DNA of 36,293 nucleotides from Bradyrhizobium retamae (GTDB lineage: Bacteria > Pseudomonadota > Alphaproteobacteria > Rhizobiales > Xanthobacteraceae). Position numbers and translations under genes: made by a program. The notes under the pieces were generated by a model that did not search any database, was not told where the DNA came from, and was given only the letters and a program-made list of their open reading frames with translations. The DNA is taken from contig NZ_LLYA01000187.1 of NCBI RefSeq assembly GCF_001440415.1, forward strand, positions 1 to 36,293, given 5' to 3'. Shown here piece after piece: positions 8,702 to 16,789 of the stretch. Within the stretch, counting starts at the first letter, position 1; every line of letters starts with the position of its first letter.

Positions 8702-8711
8702 TTATCTATTA
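8702..8711. promoter_or_regulatory. BioR-type operator in the bioB leader
   Basis: TTATCTATTA matches the BioR box at 9 of 10 bases. It lies 21 bases upstream of the bioB ATG and just before its ribosome-binding site (GGGAAGG at 8718-8724). Binding here would block transcription of the bioB operon. Confidence 0.7.
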
Positions 8712-8732
8712 AAAATTGGGAAGGCAAGTTAT

Positions 8733-9728
8733 ATGGTTGCTGTCGTGGGAGTAGAAGGGAATGACAGGGGCAACGGCGTGCCGGTCCGAAGTGACTGGGA
8801 GCGAGCCGAGGCCGGCGCGCTTTATGGCCTGCCGTTTGCCGACCTGATGTTTCAGGCGCAGAGCGTTCATCGCGATAACTTCGATCCAAACCGCGTCGAA
8901 ACAGCAAGCCTGCTCAGCATCAAGACCGGCGGTTGTCCGGAAGACTGCGGCTACTGCGCGCAGAGCGCGCACTACGACACCAGCCTGAAAGCCACCCGCC
9001 TGATGGATCGCGCCGATGTGGTCGCCACTGCGCAGCGCGCCAAGGATGCCGGCGCGACTCGCTTCTGCATGGCCGCCGCCTGGCGCGGTCCAAAAGATCG
9101 CGATCTCGATCAGGTCTGCGACATGGTCACCGCGGTCAAAGGGCTTGGCATGGAAACCTGCGTCACGCTCGGCATGCTGACGCCTAAGCAGGCCGCACGG
9201 CTCTCTGAGGCCGGTCTCGACTTCTACAATCACAACGTTGACACCTCGCCGGAGTTCTACGACAAAATCATCACCACCCGCACCCTGCAGGACCGCGTCG
9301 ACACACTTGCGCACGTCCGCGATGCCGGCATCAAGGTGTGCAGTGGCGGCATTATCGGCATGGGCGAGCGCCTCGAGGACCGGCTCGGCATGCTCGTCCT
9401 GCTCGCCAATCTGCCGAGCCATCCGCAAAGCGTGCCAATCAATCTATGGAACGAGGTCACGGGCGTACCGGTCTATGACACCGCGGAGCGCCCCAATCCG
9501 ATCGCGCTGGTGCGCCTGATAGCGACGGCCCGAATCATGATGCCGAAGAGCGTGGTGCGGTTATCCGCCGGACGGCAGTACATGACCGACGAATTGCAGG
9601 CGCTGTGCTTTTTGGCCGGCGCAAATTCGATCTTTATCGGCGATGTACTGTTGACCACCAAGAACCCGCAGCGCGACCGCGACGCGAGTTTGTTGCGCCG
9701 GCTCGGCATCACGTCCGGGCTTGCCTGA
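8733..9728 (+). CDS. bioB: Biotin synthase
   Basis: The 331-residue radical SAM enzyme inserts sulfur into dethiobiotin, the last step of biotin synthesis. The cluster motif CPEDCGYC gives Cys68, Cys72 and Cys75. Other conserved BioB segments follow: DAGATRFCMAAAWRGPKDRD, YNHNVDTSPEFYDKI, VCSGGIIGMGE, and the C-terminal RLSAGR with GANSIFIGD. The frame stays open far upstream, but the ATG at 8733 has GGGAAGG 8 bases before it and follows the BioR box. The first gene of the plus-strand bioB-panD-bioF-bioD-bioA series. Confidence 0.95.
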   Translation: MVAVVGVEGNDRGNGVPVRSDWERAEAGALYGLPFADLMFQAQSVHRDNFDPNRVETASLLSIKTGGCPEDCGYCAQSAHYDTSLKATRLMDRADVVATAQRAKDAGATRFCMAAAWRGPKDRDLDQVCDMVTAVKGLGMETCVTLGMLTPKQAARLSEAGLDFYNHNVDTSPEFYDKIITTRTLQDRVDTLAHVRDAGIKVCSGGIIGMGERLEDRLGMLVLLANLPSHPQSVPINLWNEVTGVPVYDTAERPNPIALVRLIATARIMMPKSVVRLSAGRQYMTDELQALCFLAGANSIFIGDVLLTTKNPQRDRDASLLRRLGITSGLA

Positions 9729-9778
9729 TTGAAAACAGCTAAACGGGCGCTGTGCGCAAACTCCGGCTTAGGTGAGAA

Positions 9779-10132
9779 ATGCAGATTACGTTGATGAAAG
9801 GCAAAATCCATCGCGCCTCGGTAACCGAAGCCGATCTGTACCTTGAAGGTTCGATTTCGATTGATCGGGCGCTGCTGGACGCGGCGGGATTCCTGATCAA
9901 CGAGCGCGTCGAAATCTACAACATCGAAACCGGGGCGAGTTTCGCCACCGAGGTGATGGAAGCGCCCCGCGGGTCTGGCGCCATAGATTTGAACGGTGCG
10001 GCTGCGCGGCTCGCGATGCCCGGAGACAAAATTATTATCGTTGCATATGCCTCCTTTGATGAGGCGGAAGCAAAAATCTTCAGGCCGCGTGTTGTGCTGG
10101 TTGACGGAGAAAATCGCATCTTGTCACGTTGA
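9779..10132 (+). CDS. panD: Aspartate 1-decarboxylase (PanD)
   Basis: The 117-residue pyruvoyl enzyme makes beta-alanine from aspartate for pantothenate and coenzyme A. The self-cleavage site is intact: YLEGSISID places Gly24-Ser25 at the same residue numbers as in the E. coli enzyme. KGKIHRASVTEADL and the C-terminal IIVAYA segment are also typical. It starts 50 bases after bioB with GGTGAG upstream and is 81 bases before bioF, so it sits inside the biotin operon. A pantothenate gene placed among bio genes is unusual, and a decayed panB lies 4.3 kb downstream. Confidence 0.92.
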   Translation: MQITLMKGKIHRASVTEADLYLEGSISIDRALLDAAGFLINERVEIYNIETGASFATEVMEAPRGSGAIDLNGAAARLAMPGDKIIIVAYASFDEAEAKIFRPRVVLVDGENRILSR

Positions 10133-10213
10133 AAGCTAAGGTCGCTGCTGAAGCAGTTGTTCTTAGCGGCTAATGGAATTCTTGCGCGATGGATCGTGAC
10201 CCTGGAGTGAAGA

Positions 10214-11365
10214 ATGAACGCGAACCACGCGGCCAAAGTTGCCGATTATGTCGCGGCCTTGCATGTCCTGAAACACGACAATCGCCTGCGGAGTCTCAGG
10301 CGGCGCGCGGGAATTGATTTCGCATCGAACGATTATCTGGCGCTCGCGAGCGCGCCGCGTATGAAAAAGGCTCTCATGGCCGCGCTCGAGGCCGGCACAC
10401 CAATCGGCGCTGGCGGGTCGCGGCTTCTCCGCGGCAATTGCGAGGAGCACGAAGTTCTCGAAGCAGAAGCTGCCAGGTTCTTTGGGGCAGAGACGGCGCT
10501 TTTCTTTAGCGGCGGTTATGTCGCAAACTTTGCTATCCTAACAACGCTGCCGCAGCGGGGCGATTTGCTTGTTCTCGATTCGCTCGTGCACGCGAGTATT
10601 CATGAAGGGGCGCGAGCTGGCCGGGCCGAGTTTCGGATAAGCGCCCATAACGACCTCCAGTCGATCGAAAATATAATTCGTGACTGGCGGGAACGCGGAA
10701 CGGGCCGCGTCTGGATCGTGGTCGAAAGTCTCTACAGCATGGATGGCGATTTCGCGCCGCTCGAAGAGCTGGTCGCGATTGCGGACCGGCACGATGCATT
10801 CCTGATGGTGGATGAGGCTCATGCCACAGGCGTTTACGGCGAGCAGGGACGAGGACTCACCGCGCCCCATGAAAGGCGCGAAAATCTCTTGGTCGTTCAT
10901 ACCTGCGGCAAGGCGCTGGGTACGGCCGGCGCGCTTGTCACTGCCTCCGGCGTGCTGCGCGACTTTATGATCAATCGCTGCCGTCCGTTTATCTACGCCA
11001 CGGCGCCATCACCCTTGACGGCTGTCGCCGTGCGCGAGGCAATCTTGATCCTGCAGCAGGAACCCGAGCGTCAGCAACGTTTGGCCAACCTGGTCGCATT
11101 CACGCATCGGGAGATCGGCGTGCGCGGTTTGCGAAATACTTCGGACTCGCAGATCGTGCCCTATATTGTTGGCGACAACTCGCGTGCGATGCGGCTTGCA
11201 TCGAGGCTGCAGGCTCGCGGCTTCGATATCCGCGGAATCCGGCCGCCAACTGTGCCGGCGGGCACAGCCCGTTTACGAATTTCACTGACACTCAACGTTG
11301 TGGAGGATGACGTGCGCGCGATGCTCGATGCTCTCATAGAGGAGACGAGAGGTGAATCTCGATGA
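10214..11365 (+). CDS. bioF: 8-amino-7-oxononanoate synthase
   Basis: The 383-residue PLP enzyme of the alpha-oxoamine synthase family condenses a pimeloyl thioester with alanine. The expected motifs are present: FASNDYLALAS, GAGGSRLLRGNCEEHEVLE, the His pocket in DSLVHASIHEGAR, and DEAHATGVYGEQGRG. The Schiff-base Lys233 lies in HTCGKALGTAGA. It has GGAGTGAAG before the ATG, and its stop codon overlaps the bioD start (ATGA), suggesting coupled translation. Confidence 0.94.
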   Translation: MNANHAAKVADYVAALHVLKHDNRLRSLRRRAGIDFASNDYLALASAPRMKKALMAALEAGTPIGAGGSRLLRGNCEEHEVLEAEAARFFGAETALFFSGGYVANFAILTTLPQRGDLLVLDSLVHASIHEGARAGRAEFRISAHNDLQSIENIIRDWRERGTGRVWIVVESLYSMDGDFAPLEELVAIADRHDAFLMVDEAHATGVYGEQGRGLTAPHERRENLLVVHTCGKALGTAGALVTASGVLRDFMINRCRPFIYATAPSPLTAVAVREAILILQQEPERQQRLANLVAFTHREIGVRGLRNTSDSQIVPYIVGDNSRAMRLASRLQARGFDIRGIRPPTVPAGTARLRISLTLNVVEDDVRAMLDALIEETRGESR

Positions 11366-11994
11366 GTCAGCGGATCGTAGTAATAGGCACAGATACCGGG
11401 ATCGGAAAAACGGTTTTTTCTGCGGGACTCGCCGATCTCCTCGGCGCGAACTATTGGAAACCGATTCAGGCCGGCCTCGAAGGGGAGACCGACACGGAGC
11501 TCGTCGCACGGCTGGGCAGCCTCTCAGCCGATCGCATCGTGCCGGAGCTTTACCGCCTTCGAACGCCCGCTTCGCCCTATCATTCCGCCGAAATTGATGG
11601 AGTTCGCATTGACGCGGATTCGCTGGATGTGCCGGATACCGGGGAACGACCGCTAGTGATCGAGGGTGCCGGCGGGCTGATGGTGCCGCTGAGTCTCGGC
11701 GCAGTTTATGCTGACGTCTTTGAGCGATGGCGGCTTCCAGTCGTGCTTTGCGCAAGAACAGCGCTGGGCACCATTAATCACTCGCTGCTGTCGATAGAGG
11801 CTCTGCGAAAGCGCCAGATCGAGCTTCTTGGGATTGCGTTCATTGGCGAGAGAAATTCTGAGACTGAGAGCGCAATTTGCGAGATCGGGCGGGTGCGTTG
11901 GTTAGGGCGATTGCCCTGGCTTTCTCCTCTCACGGCAGACACGCTGCAGGCCGCGTTCAAAACCTCATTCCGCGGTGATGATTTCAAGCCATGA
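11362..11994 (+). CDS. bioD: Dethiobiotin synthetase
   Basis: The 210-residue ATP-dependent carboxylase closes the ureido ring of dethiobiotin. The P-loop GTDTGIGKT is at residues 9-17, followed by WKPIQAGLE and the GAGGLMVPL loop. It overlaps bioF upstream by ATGA and also overlaps bioA downstream by 4 bases, so bioFDA form one tightly coupled unit. Length and motifs are normal. Confidence 0.94.
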   Translation: MSQRIVVIGTDTGIGKTVFSAGLADLLGANYWKPIQAGLEGETDTELVARLGSLSADRIVPELYRLRTPASPYHSAEIDGVRIDADSLDVPDTGERPLVIEGAGGLMVPLSLGAVYADVFERWRLPVVLCARTALGTINHSLLSIEALRKRQIELLGIAFIGERNSETESAICEIGRVRWLGRLPWLSPLTADTLQAAFKTSFRGDDFKP

Positions 11995-13256
11995 TGCCAA
12001 AGACGAAGTCGCCGATCTGGCATCCGTTCACGCAACACGCGCTTCAAAACGAGATGACAAAGGTTGTGCGTGGTGAAGGGGCCTATCTCCACACCGCGGA
12101 TGGTCGCCGCATCATCGATGCAATCTCATCCTGGTGGGTCGTGACGCATGGTCATTGCCATCCACATATCGTGAGCGCCATCCGGGAACAGGCAGGCAAG
12201 CTCAACCAGATCATCTTCGCCGGCTATACCCACGATCCGGCCGAGGAGGTTGCGGCGCTACTCTTGAAACTGGCACCCCGCGGCCTCGACCATGTCTTCT
12301 TCTCCGACAGTGGCTCAGCCAGTGTGGAAGTGGCCTTAAAAATGGCACTCGGCTACTGGCATAATATCGGCAAACAGCGAATACGCATCATCGTGATGCA
12401 AGATTCCTACCACGGCGATACGGTTGGGGCGATGTCGGTCGGTGCCCGAGGCGTGTTCAACGCTGCGTATGGGCCGCTGCTGTTCGACGTCACCTCAATC
12501 CCATTCCCCGCGGGAGGTCGTGAGCAGGCGACGCTCGACGCGCTCGAGTCCGCATGTCGAAACGAAATGCCGGCCGCCTTTATTGTGGAGCCTCTGATAT
12601 TGGGGGCAGGCGGGATGCTGATGTACCCAGCCTGGGTGCTAAGAGAGATGAAGCGGATCTGCGAGGCCTCGGATGTCCTGTTCATTGCCGACGAGGTCAT
12701 GACGGGCTGGGGCCGCACCGGAACGTTATTTGCCTGTGAGCAGGCCAATGTCACGCCCGATATTGCCTGCTATTCGAAGGGACTTACGGGAGGGGCGCTT
12801 CCGCTCGCCGTGACACTCTGCCGCGCAGATATTTTCGACGCACACTATTCGAAAGATCGTACGCGTACGTTCTTTCATTCGAGTTCATATACCGCGAATC
12901 CTGTAGCCTGCGCCGCCGCAAAGGCCAACTTGGATCTCTGGCAAGATCAGGAAACTCGCCAACGTGTTGCATCGGTCGCCACGATGCAAGAGCAGGCAAT
13001 TGAGCCATTCCGCGCCGACCCTCGCTTTGCAAACATCCGTCAAACTGGTACCATTACAGCACTCGATCTGAAAACGAATGATGCGGGCTATCTCGCGGGC
13101 ATCGGTCCGAAGCTTCAGGCTTTCTTTAAAGCCCGTAATCTGCTGCTGCGACCGCTCGGCAACACGATCTATGTGATGCCGCCTTATTGCGTCACGGCGA
13201 TAGATCTTGACCAAATCTATGCCGCCATCAGGGATTCTGCCGATGCGCAGGCTTGA
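11991..13256 (+). CDS. bioA: Adenosylmethionine-8-amino-7-oxononanoate aminotransferase
   Basis: The 421-residue class III aminotransferase converts KAPA to DAPA with S-adenosylmethionine as donor. Key segments are IWHPFTQHAL at the N-terminus, ISSWWVVTHGHCHPHI, the DEVMTGWGRTG strand and the PLP Lys263 in CYSKGLTGG. FFHSSSYTANPVACAAA matches the substrate-binding region. It is the last intact biotin gene here. The bioZ (FabH-like) gene that follows bioA in many rhizobia is absent; a LysR remnant lies there instead. Confidence 0.94.
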   Translation: MMPKTKSPIWHPFTQHALQNEMTKVVRGEGAYLHTADGRRIIDAISSWWVVTHGHCHPHIVSAIREQAGKLNQIIFAGYTHDPAEEVAALLLKLAPRGLDHVFFSDSGSASVEVALKMALGYWHNIGKQRIRIIVMQDSYHGDTVGAMSVGARGVFNAAYGPLLFDVTSIPFPAGGREQATLDALESACRNEMPAAFIVEPLILGAGGMLMYPAWVLREMKRICEASDVLFIADEVMTGWGRTGTLFACEQANVTPDIACYSKGLTGGALPLAVTLCRADIFDAHYSKDRTRTFFHSSSYTANPVACAAAKANLDLWQDQETRQRVASVATMQEQAIEPFRADPRFANIRQTGTITALDLKTNDAGYLAGIGPKLQAFFKARNLLLRPLGNTIYVMPPYCVTAIDLDQIYAAIRDSADAQA

Positions 13257-13267
13257 GGACGCGCTTG

Positions 13268-13621
13268 GTGCGTGTAGCCACCATTAAACGTCTCCGCACG
13301 TTCTCTAAGGAACGCGAACACCTCGGATTCGCCTAGGCAGCCGCAAAAAATCTACATCTCACCCAGCCCACAGTGACCATGCATTTCGAGCAGCTGGAGA
13401 TAAAAATCGGATTGCCGCCCTTTGACACCGCAAAGCACGAGGTGGCAGCGACGAGATCGGGGCGAGTGCTAGCACACGCACCCCATCAGCAAGGCCAGTT
13501 GAAATCGGTCGAAGAAACGCGTGCGAGCGCAGGATTTAACCGTCAACGCGCCGCTCATTGCATCAATCAAGACGAAAATATTCGTTACAGATTGGAAATC
13601 TCAGCGAAGGACTCCGATTGA
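13268..13621 (+). pseudogene. LysR-family regulator, N-terminal remnant with nonsense codon
   Basis: The frame from GTG 13268 reads RLRTFSKEREHLGFA, an in-frame TAG at 13334-13336, then AAAKNLHLTQPTVTMHFEQL and IGLPPFDTAKHEVAATRSGR. This is the winged-helix N-terminus of a LysR regulator (the usual pattern is LHLTQPTVTMQISQLE). Only about 80 recognisable residues remain; the effector domain is missing. The remnant starts 12 bases after bioA stops. Confidence 0.75.
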
Positions 13622-13786
13622 GCCGTCGCTTCACCAGGGAAGCGCACATCAGGGTCAAACTCTTGCCCCCAGCGCCCGTACCTACCGCGAGACCTGGCAT
13701 CGCCGACGCGGCATTTCACGTGCGGGCGTGGCGCTGAGGCGAAGAAAGTGCAGGGGCTATCCACCTAACGCCGATAGGAGGCGAAA

Positions 13787-13972
13787 ATGCGCAACAGCTC
13801 CCATATTCCCTACTACGGTCCAGTGAGGTGCTGTGCGATATGCGGCGGAAAGTTCGGGCTGATCCGCTACTACTGCTGGCGAACGGCCCTTTGTTCGAAC
13901 AAATGCGTCGACCACTTCAAGGCGCGGCGGGAGGCCGACCACAAATGGCTTCGCTGGTTGCGAGCGGCTTAA
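13787..13972 (+). CDS. Small Cys-rich (zinc-ribbon-like) protein, 61 aa
   Basis: The protein has CCAICGGKFGLIRYYCWRTA followed by LCSNKCVDHFKARREADHKW. CxxC and later CxxxC pairs suggest one zinc site; a basic C-terminus follows. A strong ribosome-binding site (AGGAGG) lies 6 bases before the ATG, and composition resembles the small proteins common in Bradyrhizobium islands. The function is unknown. The Cys spacing recalls MYM/FCS-type or DUF2256-like zinc knuckles, without a firm match. Confidence 0.6.
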   Translation: MRNSSHIPYYGPVRCCAICGGKFGLIRYYCWRTALCSNKCVDHFKARREADHKWLRWLRAA

Positions 13973-14081
13973 ATGTGGCACCGAGTCGCGGGAGACAGGC
14001 GCGCGGCAGAAGCGCATTAGCGGAGTTGACAAACTTCTCATTAGAATTCGGTGTGACGCTAGAGTAGCATGGAAGCATCAA

Positions 14082-14354
14082 GTGACAGACACGTCGGCAA
14101 CAATCATCGACTTCACTGCTTACAGGATGAACAAGCGTGCTGCGGCTGAGCTGTCGCGCGACGAAGTTTACTCGACTGCGCCCTATCGAGCGGTCGCATC
14201 CTTCTATTTCTTCTGGCCTTTTCTGGCCTGGATCCCGTTTGGTTTGCTGGATCTGCCCGCGTCGGACCAGGATAGCCTTCGTGAGCAATCCCCGGACGCT
14301 GCGATGGGAATTGGCGACAGAGATGGTTGCGCGACGACTAACGTTTGTGCGTAG
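14082..14354 (+). CDS. Hypothetical small protein with a short hydrophobic segment
   Basis: The 90-residue frame starts at GTG with GGAAG 6 bases upstream (MTDTSATIIDFTAYRMNKRA). It has a hydrophobic patch around residues 40-58 (VASFYFFWPFLAWIPFGLLD) that could be one membrane helix. The last 30 residues are polar and lack any signature. A 16-base palindrome (14356-14371) lies just after the stop. I do not recognise the family; a shortened or decayed gene is possible. Confidence 0.4.
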   Translation: MTDTSATIIDFTAYRMNKRAAAELSRDEVYSTAPYRAVASFYFFWPFLAWIPFGLLDLPASDQDSLREQSPDAAMGIGDRDGCATTNVCA

Positions 14355-14474
14355 TTCTCCAATTTTGGAGAGGCAAGAATCCTTCCTTCCCTCTACCATT
14401 GACGGTTTTCTCTCGACTTCCCTAGGAATCACTGGCTGCAGGGATACGGGGCGAGCGATCGACCGGGATCTAAA

Positions 14475-14937
14475 ATGAGCCACAGTTCGGAGCAGCCTCT
14501 TGAACGGGTCGCTATCCAATGCTGCAGCGGCGGACAGTGGAGGGACGTCGTGTCGCCTGGGCACAGCGTACGAGGCTATTACGACACGCATCGTCGACGT
14601 CATCCTGGCCGGAGATAGCGTTGGCAACGTCTGCCTCGGATTCGGCAAACACAGTGCCGGTCAGTGGCCATGGGAATTATTACTTAGATGCGGTTGCGCG
14701 CACACAGGCCAGACCTATGCCTTGCTTCTGGCGGAACGCCGGAGGCTTCCTTCAGCGTGGCAGCGACGCCGTGAAGCTCAAGGGTGGTGCCAAGCGTGTC
14801 GAAATGGCGCGTGCCTGGTCGATTCCGAAATTCCTATGACGAACCGTCTCGGCCTCACCCCTCAGAGCGTTAATGTCATGGGTGGATCAAAAGTGCAGGG
14901 AAGGAAAGCCGATGAGAACCAAACGACTGAGTGCTAA
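14475..14937 (+). pseudogene. panB: Ketopantoate hydroxymethyltransferase (panB), frameshifted and truncated
   Basis: The ancestral PanB can be chained across frames. MSHSSEQPLERVAI starts at 14475, then LQRRTVEGRRVAW, TAYEAITTRIVDVILAGDSV and GNVCLGF. Further on come NTVPVS, NYYLDAVARTQARP, NAGGFLQRGSDAVKLKGGAK, RVEMARAW and LGLTPQSVNVMGGSKVQGRK. At least three indels break the frame, some catalytic-region residues are deleted, and the C-terminal third is missing after KVQGRK. PanB makes ketopantoate, the other half of pantothenate from the beta-alanine that PanD makes. The pathway partner of the intact panD is therefore dead here. Confidence 0.8.
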
Positions 14938-14970
14938 AAAAACGGAAACTTGCACTGGATAGGTGTTTTC

Positions 14971-15126
14971 GTGGATGAGCAGTTTTTAAAGGACCGGGCC
15001 CAGATCATTCGCGATCTAGCGGACAAGGCAGACCCTTTCACCAGAAAAAGGCTGCTGGACCTAGCGGAACGGTATGACAGACGGAGGAGACCGACGGTCT
15101 CAGATGACAAAGCACGGCGCAACTAA
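14971..15126 (+). CDS. Small rhizobial protein, 51 aa
   Basis: GTG at 14971 begins VDEQFLKDRAQIIRDLADKA and continues DPFTKR-like to RKRLLDLAERYDRRRRP, ending at TAA. The ADKADPFxxRRLLDLAxRY pattern recurs in many short, uncharacterised Bradyrhizobium and Rhizobium proteins (from memory). It is highly charged and predicted helical, with no membrane segment. No strong ribosome-binding site is seen, so the start could instead be TTG at 14950. Confidence 0.5.
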   Translation: MDEQFLKDRAQIIRDLADKADPFTRKRLLDLAERYDRRRRPTVSDDKARRN

Positions 15127-15500
15127 TTGGTCGTCTGGAAGTATTCCGACGGATCTGGCGGCTCACGGTTCGATGTGGCCGATTTCGTGAACTCGATATA
15201 CATGAGCGACGCTCTGGAGTCCGCTTGAAGATACCCGACCGCAACCTTTCTTGCAGAGCCGCTCGCCCGAAGACGCGGAGGCGGCTTATTACATTACGAG
15301 GACGTCAATCGCCGGCCTTGCGGAGGCGTCCTATTCTTGAAATCAAATCGAAAATTGGATGGGTGACCGTACGCCGGCATTTACGAACAACTCTTCGCCA
15401 AGGGGCTAATGACCCTGGATCTGCGCGGGAACCTACTCGCACCATGCGTTTTTGCGTTCAAAGCCCATTGAATCCTGCAAGTCAATCTCTTGCTGGAGGC
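15127..15500. other. No firm gene between the small ORF and the terminator
   Basis: Two short open stretches occur on the plus strand (TTG 15127 to TGA 15231, and a frame near 15225-15345 reading SPEDAEAAYYITRTSIAGLA). Neither has a clear start signal or family match. They may be debris of one former gene. Confidence 0.4.
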
Positions 15501-15502
15501 AG

Positions 15503-15533
15503 AAAAAAGGCCGCGCGAATGTTACGCGCGGCC
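15503..15533 (-). terminator. Strong Rho-independent terminator, minus strand
   Basis: Bases 15509-15517 (GGCCGCGCG) and 15525-15533 (CGCGCGGCC) form a perfect 9-bp GC-only stem with a 7-base loop. On the minus strand the stem is followed immediately by six T residues. Confidence 0.85.
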
Positions 15534-15600
15534 AAGTCAGGGAGGAAACGCCCCAAGGGGCCGCTGAAGGAGCATCGAGATGAGTAGATCGATCACTCAC
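15503..15600 (-). ncRNA. Candidate minus-strand small RNA with anti-Shine-Dalgarno loop
   Basis: Read on the minus strand, there is a C-rich segment containing TTTCCTCCCT (complement of 15539-15548). A strong terminator hairpin follows directly (15533-15509) with a T6 run (15508-15503). A second small stem, GCCCC-TT-GGGGC, lies at 15550-15561. Exposed CCUCC motifs beside a terminator are typical of alphaproteobacterial trans-acting small RNAs (alpha-r families). The 5' end and promoter are not defined, so the left-hand boundary near 15600 is a guess. The terminator could instead close an unrecognised minus-strand gene. Confidence 0.45.
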
Positions 15601-15936
15601 CGAGAGCTCCAAGCTTGTGAGAACATCAGTGTTAAGAGATGCCCTTTTAGTCGTCTCTAGTCGCGCGAACAAATGATCGAATACTCGAGTTCTTGCGCCG
15701 TTTGGCGGTGATTTTTGCGCATGTGTCGCATCTTTTGTGCAAAGATGATCAACTGGACGCAGCGTGCAGCTCAACGCATCGGTCGGTCTACCGCGATAAG
15801 CCCGGATGCCTAGGGAGGTCACCGTTTCCCTTCGTTGTTCAGGGGGGATGGTCATCTCGGCGACACTCGTCACGGGTTTCGGTGATCTATTATAGTCTGT
15901 ATGTAACGTACACTGCGAATTCAGAATCTTGAGCAG

Positions 15937-16200
15937 CTACAGGCCGATAGGAATGTCAATGTAGCGCATCGATGGGTCGTCGGCGTCCACCGGACCGAGC
16001 TCGTCCCAGGCCGACAGCCAAGCCGCAAGCACTGCCGATGTCTGCTCCAAGGCCTGCACCTGGCGAAGCGTCACGCGGAATATGGCGCAGGCAAAATGGT
16101 CGTTTCGGAGTGCGACGGTGGATGGTTCAAGTCCGCAGACGACGGAATGGATGACATGCCGCTCGAAGGCCACGAGATCGGGGTTGCCCGTAACTTTCAA
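15937..16200 (-). CDS. Hypothetical protein, 87 aa, unrecognised
   Basis: The frame starts MKVTGNPDLVAFERHVIHSV and ends near DADDPSMRYIDIPIGL. Composition is protein-like and helical (VTLRQVQALEQTSAVLAAWL), but there is no family I can name and no clear ribosome-binding site. The surroundings are pseudogene-rich, so this may be a remnant. Nothing else is visible in 15600-15936. Confidence 0.3.
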   Translation of the reverse strand: MKVTGNPDLVAFERHVIHSVVCGLEPSTVALRNDHFACAIFRVTLRQVQALEQTSAVLAAWLSAWDELGPVDADDPSMRYIDIPIGL

Positions 16201-16394
16201 GCAAGGGCCTGAAAGGTGATGCGGCAGTCATGCCTGAACGGGCGTTTTTGGCCAAGGTGGTCGCGGAGCGGATGCGGGGGATAGAGATGCGCGCAGGTGG
16301 GCAACCCTCGGGCAATGGCTACGTCACTGCATGGGTACGGCGATGCGACGGTACTTTCGGCAAAGATATGGGTGTGCCTCGCGATACAGCACAT

Positions 16395-16770
16395 AAGCGC
16401 GTGCAGAGTTGGAGGCGGGCGCCTACCGATTTTCCCGGCGCGCTCAACACCGCGGAAATGTTCCTGCCTTTGCCGAGCGGATGCCGGGCGTGCCGCTGCT
16501 CGCCAACATGACCGCCTTCGGCAAGACGCCGTTGCTTTGCGGTGGCAGAATTCGAGGTAACTATTCAATGGTGATCTGGCCGGTGTCTGCGCTGCGGGTG
16601 GCTAACAAGGCGCAGGAAGATCTGTAAGCTGCGATCGCGCGACCGCGGCACCCACAAGATTGTCGATCGAATCCAGACGCGCGCCGAACTCTATGCGACG
16701 ATCGGGCCGCACGACGACGAGGCGCTAGATGCCTCCGTTGTCCAGACGATCGCTCCCGAGAACCGAACGG
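16395..16770 (+). pseudogene. prpB: Methylisocitrate lyase (prpB) C-terminal remnant
   Basis: Across two or three frames the sequence shows FPGALNTAEMF, then FAERMPGVPLLANMTAFGKT, then MVIWPVSALRVANKAQEDL, then an in-frame TAA, then AAIARPRHP-like and QTRAELYATIG. These match the C-terminal half of the PrpB / isocitrate lyase superfamily (LLANMTEFGKTP, MVIYPLSALRVANKAAE). The N-terminal half with the catalytic KKCGH-type motif is gone. PrpB cleaves methylisocitrate in propionate use. It ends directly before the cobalamin riboswitch. Confidence 0.7.
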
Positions 16771-16789
16771 AACGGCCCCTCTTGCAGGT

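Noticed and set aside
14356..14371. 16-base palindrome (TCTCCAA-TT-TTGGAGA) as terminator
   Set aside because: The 2-base loop is too short and no T-run follows.
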